Positions 55,099 to 64,000 of a DNA stretch of 64,000 nt are shown piece after piece. A model generated the notes under the pieces. That model had not been told where the DNA came from. It worked only from the letters and a program-made list of their open reading frames with translations, and made no database searches. Origin of the DNA: Megalopta genalis (Eukaryota > Arthropoda > Insecta > Hymenoptera > Halictidae); NCBI RefSeq assembly GCF_051020955.1, contig NC_135027.1, forward strand, positions 4,464,001 to 4,528,000, given 5' to 3'. Numbering within the stretch: position 1 is the first letter of the stretch; the number at the start of each line of letters is the position of its first letter. The position numbers and the translations under genes were made by a program.

Positions 55099-55690
55099 AT
55101 ATTGTATTAATTGTAATTATATACAATTATAATTGGTATATAATTTACTATTATATTGTATTAATTGTAATTATATATAATTGTAATTGGTATATAATTT
55201 ACTATTATATTGTATTAATTGTAATTATATACAATTATAATTGGTATATAATTTACTATTATATTGTATTAATTGTAATTATATATAATTGTAATTGGTA
55301 TATAATTTACTATTATATTGTATTAATTGTAATTATATACAATTATAATTGGTATATAATTTACTATTATATTGTATTAATTGTAATTATATATAATTGT
55401 AATTGGTATATAATTTACTATTATATTGTATTAATTGTAATTATATACAATTATAATTGGTATATAATTTACTATTATATTGTATTAATTGTAATTATAT
55501 ATATATTACAATTAATACAATATAATAGTAAATTATATATCAATTACAATTATTAATTGTAATTATATATAATTGTAATATATGTATATTACAATTATTA
55601 TAACTGCAATTAATACAATATAATAGTAAATTATATACCAATTACAATTATATATAATTACAATTAATACAATATAATAGTAAATTAAAC
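55091..55690. repeat. AT-rich tandem array, 54-bp unit, ending in inverted copies
   Basis: Units beginning TTACTATTATATTGTATTAA recur every 54 bp (55091, 55145, 55199 and so on to about 55469). Adjacent units alternate between TATACAATTATAATTGG and TATATAATTGTAATTGG, giving a 108-bp higher-order period. From about 55505 to 55690 reverse-complement units follow, so the array is a large palindrome. The 194-codon frame through it is an artefact of the period, which is divisible by three. Confidence 0.9.
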
Positions 55691-56276
55691 TATCGCGTCG
55701 AATCACCAACGATTTCGCGGGAAGGGCGGACCTGGGAAATTTTGATTTGATATGAGAATAAAGGATGACTTCTTGAAATGATCCGTTTCGAAACGTTATT
55801 TTCGGTGTCGTTGTCTGAACATAAAAAATGATATCGGTCCGCTTCAGACGCAATAGCAATCTCAAATAATGAAATATTTCGGTTTTTATCTAAGTTTTTA
55901 TTTCATACATGATACGACTTTGTAAATTGTACGCTTGATTCGCCGATCCTCCGCCATTCGTCGTAAAGTTACGTTCTTCCGTTTTTTTGTTGTTATAAAA
56001 ACGTGCGTTCACCGCGCCGATGCCTTCAATTATGCACTTTAACACTTTGATGGCCGCTCGCACAACATGTATGCGATGCTTTAATAATCATGTAGGCGAT
56101 TGCTTTAATAATTATCACGCAAAGGAAAAACGTTGTCGTATCAAATGTGCTGTTATCGTTGTTGTTGTTGTTGTCTATGTTTTGTTTCACGCGTATGTTC
56201 GCACATGTTGAATTGTTTCATGAATTTACATGATTCATCAAAAGAAAACATATTAAATAATTAAAAAGAATTAAAG
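55691..56276. other. intergenic DNA, no gene recognised
   Basis: A (GTT)n run lies near 56158-56172. No exon and no shared repeat were noticed. Confidence 0.4.
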
Positions 56277-56523
56277 TCAAACCTTTGCACTCGAAGCCAT
56301 TTTAACCGTAAATTTCAATCAACTTTTCCGACTTGTAGTATTTCCATTTTATACGACAAAGTGCACCTCATGTATATGAAATCGAGTTTTGTGACTCGTA
56401 CAACAATTAGACTTTTAACAATTCTTTTTACATCTAAGCTTTGATGGTATAAAAATGATCTTGGAACGTAATGTAACAATTTCAGCGGTGCCTCAGAGTC
56501 ACCACTCGAGTGCAAAGGGTCAA
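56277..56523. mobile_element. TTAA-type MITE, family D, copy 3, flanked by TCAA
   Basis: The body matches 43309-43554 (CTTTGCACTCGAAGCCATTT to CACTCGAGTGCAAAGGG), but both flanks read TCAA instead of TTAA. Confidence 0.75.
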
Positions 56524-56873
56524 TTCTTCAAAAATATTGCCGGCCTCCGGCGACGTTTCACTGCTTAAACTTGCGGCCATTGAAGTGTCAACGGAACTGT
56601 CGCGTTTACAAATAAATAAAAAAGTGAGACGACGTGTTATTTGAAATAATATCTCAAACGCGCCGAGAGGTTTGGCTTTCGGAACAAGTTCTCGAAAGAA
56701 GAGGCGTCGTCGCGGAAAGAAAAGCGAGAGTCAGAACCAGCGTCGGAAAAGTTTGACTTACGAGACACTGAAACGCGGCGATTCGTCGGCGAAAAGGAAT
56801 TAAACGCCGACAAAGAGGACTGAGTAACACGGCTTGCTGAAAAGAAAAAAAGAGAGAGAGGGAGAGGGAGAGG

Positions 56874-56942
<69 letters not shown>

Positions 56943-57439
56943 GGGAGACAGAAGGGGAGTATCTCTGGAGGAGCCGGCGGAGTCGCTGGCTCGGAAAATG
57001 AAAATAATGGACACTTAGGGAAACGAGGCTAAGAGGCAAGATCTCGGCGAAGAGGAGGAGAAGGAAGAGGATGAGGCGAGCAAGAAGCGGCGAGAAAACG
57101 AAGAAAGTAAACGGTTCCGGGGAGCGTGACCGTATCGCGACAATAGCAACCGAAGTAGTCTAGGAATCGGCCAGCTGGGGCAGAGGCGACTTTCCCGAGG
57201 CGAAAGAAAATTCTGCGCTACATATCGCCGCGACGTTCCGTCCTCCGCGAGGCGGATTCCTCGCGACGGACACGACGCATCCGGTCGACAATCTCTCGGA
57301 CTCTTCGTCGTCTCTCCTCCCGCCTCTCGTCACCGTTCATCTCCTCTCCTTGCCGCGGCGTCGTTTAATAGCCGTTCCCGCGCGCGGCCGGTGCATCCTT
57401 AAAATATTGTACGCGTCGCGGACGGAGAATCGCGCCGAC

Positions 57440-57487
<48 letters not shown>

Positions 57488-58170
57488 CGAGCGCGCGTCG
57501 ACCTACTGTCCTGCATACCGCGATGGGCCTGACTGCTTGCCACGAGGAGTCAACCACGAGGAGCAGCAACGCGAGGAAGGGAACCGCGAGGAGAAGAAGG
57601 ACGCGAGAAAACCCGCGGGAATCGAAACGCGAACCGGTCGGCCGGACGTTCTTCGAAATGAATCGCGAAAGAATCGGTCCGATGGGAGAAAAACTGAAGA
57701 GCGCGCGAGCGCGCGCGCGGGGGGAAGGGGGAGAGAATCGCGCGGATAACGAGGCCGGCAACGCAATTTTGTCGCGGCAAACGGAGACGCCGGTAATTGA
57801 ATGTCGTAACGGCGAATAAATAAAAAGCCGGCCGGAGGAGTCGCCTCGGTAATTGTCTCGTTAATCGGTCGGAATTACACGCACGCCGGCCGGCCTGGTA
57901 ATTTGTTGATCCGGTAATCGAATCGGGGGTGGTGTAACACGATTAACCGTGCGCCGCCGCGTTCCCGAAGGTCGCTAACGAAACGCTCGTTGTTCCGAGT
58001 GCAACGGGGGGGGGGGGGGGGGAGGGGGGGCACCGGGCGCTACGTACACCGGATAAATCGGCTGCGTTTATCAGATTCGAAGCCCGGGATCCGCGCGCAA
58101 TTACGCGCTCCTCTCGGCGCCTAAGTGCGCGCGGTAATTGCGACGTCGTCGATTCGAAATAAGCGAGAGG

Positions 58171-58223
<53 letters not shown>

Positions 58224-58416
58224 CACTGGCTTACCGCGCGCCGCGGCGCGCAGAGCCGTGCCGATTCGGCGCTCGATTAATTAACGATTACAATGTAACG
58301 TCTTGGTCCGCGTCTAACGCAATAACTCGTGTCCGCTCGCTGACACGAAATTAATTTCCTCGTCAAAGGCGATTAGGGGGAAGGGGGGAAAGAGCAGGGA
58401 GAGAGCGAGCGAGTGA

Positions 58417-58460
<44 letters not shown>

Positions 58461-59231
58461 CGGCTCGGCACCAGAAACAGAGAAAATAGCCAGCACCGCT
58501 TCGGATCGATGGGATGCGCGAGCTCGCGACTCGTCGCCGACGTCGCCGTCGTCGTCGGCGACGCGGTTCCGGCGCGGAACAGCGCCTAACTTCGTTCGGG
58601 AGCACTTGATTTCGCGAACGGGAAGGAAATGATTTTCGGCGCGCGCTTAATAAGCCCCGGGAAGCTTAATGAGTAGCTCGGCTAACGAACGCCAGATTCG
58701 ATTACACGGCAGAACAACTTTTTCGGCGGAGGGAACGAACAAGCTCGCGAACGATCCCGCTCGGAAGATTATACGCGAGCGGAGAAACCGCGGCGCAGTC
58801 GCCGGCGATCACCGCTCCGCGAGATTCGCCGCCGTCGAATCCGCGCCGGTTCCGCCGCGTCCGATATTATTTTCGAAATGCTCTGTCGAAACGATGGGAA
58901 AACATCGGGAGAGACGCGTCGATGCGTGGGCGGAACAGCTCGCGCGTCCCAGGCATCCCATTATTGCGACTCGGCGGGCCCATCAATTTCATTTAACTAT
59001 TCGCGACGCGTCGATTAACGAGCGTCGGCCGCGCGCATTGCGTGCACCGCGTGCGTCCCATCGATCCGCTTTCCGGATTTATTTATTTATTTGTTTGTTC
59101 GTTATACGCGAGAATCCATTAGTACGGGCTGCACAGAGAGACATCTGTTCGTCGGTTTACCGGAAAAGAAAAGTAAAGAAATGTGATAGAATCTGCGAAC
59201 TTACGCGTCGTACAAGTTACAATGGATTCAA
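56524..59231. other. CpG-rich intergenic DNA with GA microsatellites, no gene recognised
   Basis: GA tracts lie at about 56847-56940, 57442-57482, 58168-58221 and 58419-58458. A G-run with one interruption (about 58005-58029) could form G-quadruplex DNA. Paired CGTCGTC/GACGACG stretches lie near 58535-58560. Numerous overlapping open frames (for example 57399-57819 and 58669-59235) are composition artefacts with no domain. Confidence 0.55.
58005..58029 (+). repeat. poly(G) tract
   Basis: A run of about 17 Gs, one A, then 7 more Gs. It could form a G-quadruplex and is prone to length variation and assembly error. Confidence 0.85.
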
Positions 59232-59496
59232 TTAATCCCTTGCACCCGAAGCCATTTTAACTGCGAATCTCTGAAATCATTTTTCTGGCTCACAGCATTT
59301 CCATTTCATGCGACGATGTGCATTCTACGCGTATGAAATTGAGTCTCGCGACTCGTGCAACTGTTACGCTTGTAACAATTTTTTGAAGTTAGTCTTTGAT
59401 TATATAAAAATTGTATAATGAAGTATAACATTGTATTGTATACGTGTAACGTGATATAACAATTTTAGCGGTGCCTCAGAGTCAGTATACTCGTTA
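59232..59496. mobile_element. TTAA MITE, family D, diverged copy 4
   Basis: It starts TTAATCCCTTGCACCCGAAG, runs through GGTGCCTCAGAGTCA near 59470 and ends near a TTAA at 59493. The last ~20 bases of the terminal repeat have eroded. Confidence 0.6.
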
Positions 59497-60108
59497 AACG
59501 CTGCTAACTCGTTAAACAGGATTTTTCTAAACGTTATTTTCTGCGAACAGTCGAATCTCTTTTCCACCCCCAACGTGTTTTATACGTCCGGTGCATCGTC
59601 TTCTCGACTGCTATTGTTAAACGGTGATTTGCAATTTGCGGTTTCTTGTCCAAAGAGATATTTTCCCGTAAATGAATGAACACGAAATTGCCATAAGGTC
59701 GATCGACGAAATATGTATAACTTGTCGAAAGGGATGGGAAACCGTGATTTAGTCGAACATGTTTCGCGGTGTCGCGGCAATGCGATCGATCGAGCATTTT
59801 CTGCTCCGCGTGTCGCTTACGAACGCATCAATCTTTCGGATTGCAGTATCCGCGCGGTCGCCGGACTCGTCTCGCATGCCCGAATCCGTTCGACGAACGG
59901 CACCGTTCTCCCTATAATCGAATCGAATCGCATCGCATTGCATCGCGTTGCATCGAATCTCTGCGAGACGACTTTTATTGCTCTATTATTTATTTAACGG
60001 GACGAACCCGGTTCCGGTGCGAAACAGAACGAAAATACCGGACTTACGAGTCGTCGACCACCCCTGCAACATGTTCGATCGATCTAGTGCACGCGGACAA
60101 CGATTAAT
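59497..60108. other. intergenic DNA, no gene recognised
   Basis: It includes a short ATCGAATCGCATCGCATTGC-type run near 59925-59955. Overlapping open frames on both strands (59534-60107) have no motif. Confidence 0.4.
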
Positions 60109-60377
60109 TTAACCCTTTGCGCTCGAGTGGTGACTCCGAGGCACCACTGAAAAATTGTTACATCACGTTCCAAGATAATTTTTATATTATAAAAGCTTAG
60201 ATATAAAAATGATTAAAAGTCTAATTGTTGTACGAGTCACAAGACTAAATTTTATATGCATAAAATGCACTTTGTCATATAAAATAGAAATACTATAAGT
60301 CAGAAGAATGAATTTAGATTTATAGTCTTTATAGTCTTCGATTTATAGTCTTTATATCTTCGAGTGCAAAGGGTTAA
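60109..60377. mobile_element. TTAA MITE, family D, copy 5 (inverted)
   Basis: TTAACCCTTTGCGCTCGAGTGG on the left and CTTCGAGTGCAAAGGGTTAA on the right. The orientation is opposite to the other copies. A small internal duplication (TATAGTCTTCGATTTATAGT..) makes it longer, at 269 bp. Confidence 0.8.
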
Positions 60378-60384
60378 CGAGACA

Positions 60385-60615
60385 TTAACGCTAGATTTAC
60401 GGAGCACGAAAAACAGCTGTTTAATATTAGTTTATAAAAATAACAATAAGACATTTATCCTGATTTTTAACAAGTGCTATCGTAACATTTGCCGTAAGTT
60501 ACGTATAAATTGAATAAATAACTCATAAAACTATCTTTACGATATAAATAATCGTAAATTAAAAAATTAGTGACCTGCCATTTTGTCGGTTTCCTGGTAT
60601 TAAATCTGGTGTTAA
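60385..60615. mobile_element. TTAA MITE, family TTAACGCTAGATTYACGG, copy 2
   Basis: TTAACGCTAGATTTACGGAG on the left and AAATCTGGTGTTAA on the right. The interior resembles 44474-44785 in inverted orientation (AACAGCTG.., AATAACAATAAGACATTT). Only 7 bp separate it from the family D copy. Confidence 0.7.
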
Positions 60616-60649
60616 AAGTCTGCCTTTATCGCCATGGAAAATCAAATTA

Positions 60650-60865
60650 CAATGATTTCTCCCTAATTTTCCTTGAGCTTGAAAACAAAAATGGAAAATT
60701 CGAGAATAGGAGATACGATTATTCGAGCCTTGCACCTCGTTTTTATAACTGTTGCCAATCGGAAACTGTAAAAATGAGCCGGAAGGCCCGAATAATCGTA
60801 TCTCCTCTTCCGAAATTGTTCACTTTTGTTTGCAAACTGCAGGAAAATTCGGGAGAATTTACTGA
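60650..60865. mobile_element. MITE family A, near-complete copy
   Basis: ACAATGATTTCTCCCTAATT on the left and AATTCGGGAGAATTTACTGA on the right. The hairpin GATACGATTATTCGAGCC / CGAATAATCGTATCTCC is intact. This copy shows the arrangement that is interrupted at 6632. Confidence 0.75.
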
Positions 60866-60905
60866 ATATCATGAAATCATTAATCATTACAGACATCGCG
60901 TATCA

Positions 60906-61195
60906 TTAATACATTTTATGCCACGTGTATCACCGATGGAACATGCTTATACGTTTACTTAATGCGCTAGAAAACTAGTTTATAACAAATTTAGGAGCGA
61001 ATAATTCATTTCCACCACAAGCATGGATCGTGATAAGTTTGTTTCATTGTTATATATACGATAATTAATAACATATAATAAATAATAATATAAATATAAT
61101 AAAAATAATCACATATAATACATCAAAGTTTAGTGAAATATCAAATGGCCAGTGTGAAGGGTCGAGTAAAAACGGCTAGGCACGAAACGTGTTAA
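60906..61195. mobile_element. TTAA MITE, family TTAACACGTTCCGTGCC, diverged copy 3
   Basis: TTAATACATTTTATGCCACG on the left with CACCGATGGAACATGC, and GGCACGAAACGTGTTAA on the right. It contains an extra AT-rich internal stretch near 61070-61110. Confidence 0.7.
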
Positions 61196-64000
61196 TCATT
61201 TCCAAAGTAAAAATCTCATCAAAAGCATTTCTTAATTAATGTTACGCGCGTCCCGATTCAGCCGTTCTTCACCGACAGAGTCCACTCTCGAGAAACTATC
61301 CAATCCATAACCGGAGTCTTTGACGCACTCGCAAGCTATAGAGACACAACCCCGTTAATTATATCGCGCAATTGCGAGGATATCCTCGCGTTGGTGGATA
61401 ATTGAATTGAATTTAATATTCGGCTTCGGCTAAGGACGCGGATCGAAACGCAGTGAACCGGACGCCTTTGTTTGCCGCGAACGGGAGCATCTTCCGCGAC
61501 GAGAACAGAGTTTACGGTCGCCGATAATTAAATCAGTCCCACGGAGTTCGCTGCTCTTTCCGCGGGCTTCGTCTCATTTCGTTTCGTTTTCCTTCCGCGA
61601 CGGAGTCTCTCCCACGAGCGATCCTATCCGACCCGGTAGCGCCATTGTGAAATATCGCTTTGCAATTCCATCCGCCATCGAGCCGGAACGGGAATCGCGA
61701 GCAGTACGCAACGTACTCGGCGAAAAATCATTCGCGGCACGATCGCGCGAATAATTTCTCGATACTACGCGGATAGAGCTCGAAACAAACGCGAATTAAA
61801 AGGTTCCCTTGACCCCCTCGGGAAACGATCCCCGGCCATCTTCCAGGCGCAATTAATCCGATCGTTGGCCCCGTTGCGTTGCCTGTAACGAGCAGTTCGC
61901 AGAGACGGTTCCACGGTTCTCAACGAAAAGGCTCGATCTTTCGCCCGTTCGGTCGAACAGAGTCAAAGAAAAGGAGCCCGGTTCGTTTTCTTTTCAGCAG
62001 GCCCTTTCCAGCGCGACCGGAGTCCCTTTGTACTTGCGTTCGTTTCATCGCCCGGGCACGCTTCTTCGCGAGCGGAGACGATCCAGCGACGTAGCCGGGA
62101 GGTCCATTTACGATGTTTCAAGCTCGCTATTCTATTTCCCACGACTCCCGGCGAGAATCCGACGAGCTCCTAAGATTCACTTATCGGGCTGCGAACGGCT
62201 CCCGCGTCCCGCGAAAAGACGCTGCGTGCACCGCCGAGCGATAAACGATCTTCTGCCCCGTTAATGCTCCTCGCCGCATTATACTAATGCAACGAGACTT
62301 TCATAAAACCGGGGGAAACGCGTCCGAACAAACAGTCCGTTTGCTACGAGCATTCGCTGACGGTAAATTGTTAGTTGATTCCGCTTTCTCGGTTTTCTTT
62401 CTCAGTGAGAATTTAATGTCGCCGCTGAACTTCGCAGATTTCGCGAATTTATGACGAAAACGGTTATACGAAACTGGATACACCAAATGGATATTATATT
62501 ATTATTTACTATATTATATATTATATATATTATATACTATATTATATTATATATTATATATTTATAATATTAATAATATTTTATTATATATATTATATTA
62601 TATTATTTACTATATTATATATATATATATATATATTAAATTGTATTATATAAATTATTATATATTATATTATTTGCATAAAAAACTGCAGCTCAATTAT
62701 CACGCTCAAAGTGATCGAAAAAGGGCGCTTTTCGCTCGTCGATTATTTATTTCGACAAAATATATATTATATAATAAATTTTATATACACATATATCACG
62801 CATCTACAATTGTAACGAAATATTATTTTATAAATATCGAAACTTTATTTTGCGCAGTAGAGGTTACAATATACATATTACAATGTTACATCTTCATTCG
62901 CATTTAAACCGTTTATTTGGGAAAAAATAGGAAAGGGAGAAATATTGAACGAGGAAAAATAGATTTTTGGAATAATACACAAACGAATGGATCAATAAAT
63001 ACTTCTATCTTCCGATGTAATATAGAATTTGACAAGTAAACTTTTTCAGACATGTTAGTTACATTTGGATATTATGTAGTTAAATATATTTTTGAAATGG
63101 TATTTTCATATGTATGACTATTATTTATTGAATTCTGCATCACATGAGGATACATAATATTGTTTCTGATCTATTTATTATTTTAAAAAATCTATTTTTC
63201 TCCAGCTCTGCTTCACAGCCATTAGCTCGGTGTAATTATAGATTTCGAATCTGTTATAGAACGATCGAGGTTTCTTTCGATTTATAACCGACTGGAAATA
63301 GAAAATTACATCGATTGCCCGAGTCTCACCACGTGGAGGTTGCTGTGACTGGAGACCCGAAAGGAAGTCAGAACGAAACCAGAATCCGTTATGACCCCCT
63401 TCCTTACAACAAGTTTTACTCATTAACTACAGTCTTAATAAATAATTACTTAATAACTAAAGTCTTAACAATTACCCCTTAATAAATAACGACTTAATAA
63501 TTATCCCTTAATAACTACCCCTTAATAATTGCCCCTTAATAAATAACGACTTAATAACTAACGCCTTAACAACTACCCCTTAATAACTAACGCCTTAAAA
63601 ACTAACGCCTTAATAGGTGAGTAATCTTCGAGCATGTGTGTGTTGAATTAGACGTTATCTCTGAATGATATTTCTTAATGAAAATCCAACAAGATTCATA
63701 TTTCTTCGGTTAAATTGGGTGGTATCCTTCTATCATCATCATCATCATCATCATCATTTCCATTTTATTTCCATTTCATTAAAAAAAATCTGAAACAGAC
63801 TATTATTATATATTAAATCTGAAACTCACTATTAAGAAGATTACTTAATAAGTATATATATATATACTTATTAAGTAATATATTATAATATATAATAATA
63901 TATATTATAATATATTATAAAATAATAATAGTAATATATTATAGTATATATTATATTGTATTATATTATTTATTATATATTATATTATTTGCATAAAAAG
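61196..64000. other. intergenic DNA, AT repeats and short tandem repeats, no gene recognised
   Basis: 61200-62480 is CpG-rich with overlapping frames and no motif. 62490-62670 is a TAT/ATA repeat. 63430-63612 is a degenerate tandem repeat of TTAATAACTAMCSCC-type units (10-24 bp). 63733-63757 is an (ATC)n microsatellite. 63840-64000 is again TA-rich, including the palindrome AAGTATATATATATACTT. Confidence 0.5.

Noticed and set aside
54972..55556. 194-codon open frame rich in Tyr/Ile/Val
   Set aside because: It is produced by the 54-bp AT-rich tandem repeat, whose period is a multiple of three; the peptide simply repeats.
56637..57014. Ser/Leu repeat protein on the reverse strand
   Set aside because: Encoded entirely by GA dinucleotide repeats (SLSLSL..); the same pattern appears at 57337 and 58314.
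1..64000. CRISPR arrays, bacterial operons or prophage
   Set aside because: The tandem repeats lack unique spacers of constant length, genes have introns, and no bacterial signals occur.

Overview
The window looks like a gene-poor, transposon-rich stretch of an insect nuclear genome, probably a hymenopteran such as an ant or bee. The evidence is short GT-AG introns, BNIP3 and kinesin-9 proteins of arthropod type, strong local swings between AT-rich and CpG-rich DNA, and many mariner/Tc1, piggyBac-like (TTAA) and hAT miniature elements. No rRNA, tRNA, CRISPR or bacterial operon structure was found. All gene models were built by hand from splice sites and reading-phase agreement; no alignment or database search was possible.

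Four host genes are supported. (1) 12620-14231 (+): the last three coding exons of a BNIP3-like mitochondrial outer-membrane protein; its earlier exons were not found. (2) 16468-20261 (+): a complete 13-exon kinesin-9 (KIF9/KIF6-like) gene of 729 codons, whose motor keeps the P-loop but has degenerate switch I and switch II motifs. Its second intron is filled by a minisatellite that repeatedly copies the end of exon 2 together with its 5' splice site. (3) 21929/22844-24959 (+): an acidic, Lys/Glu-rich nuclear-type protein with two alternative first exons, NLS-like clusters and a C-terminal CaaX box (CTVM) that is present only if a plausible last intron is retained; it resembles kugelkern-type farnesylated nuclear-envelope proteins. 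(4) 31023-51409 (-): a complete five-exon gene of 638 codons ending in a mitochondria-eating-protein (MIEAP) C-terminal domain. One of its introns is 12.4 kb and packed with nested transposons. BNIP3 and MIEAP are both linked to mitochondrial quality control, but they are 17 kb apart and nothing here shows that they work together.

Layout: 1-12.6 kb holds mobile elements and intergenic DNA (a mariner relic, a nested MITE carrying a 96-codon reading frame, a piggyBac-derived 682-bp element and a piggyBac relic with a zinc-finger tail). 12.6-26 kb is the gene cluster. 27.4-29.1 kb is a transposon nested with two TTAA elements. 30.4-30.9 kb is a large inverted repeat. 31-51.4 kb is the MIEAP gene and its intronic elements, including a directly repeated ~1-kb block flanking exons 3 and 4. 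51.4-64 kb has no recognisable gene; it holds CpG-rich DNA, GA/CT microsatellites, an AT-rich satellite and further MITEs.

Most of the structure not explained by genes is mobile DNA. At least seven TTAA-flanked families with different termini are present, and two insertions have an unoccupied counterpart elsewhere in the window that shows the pre-insertion TTAA.
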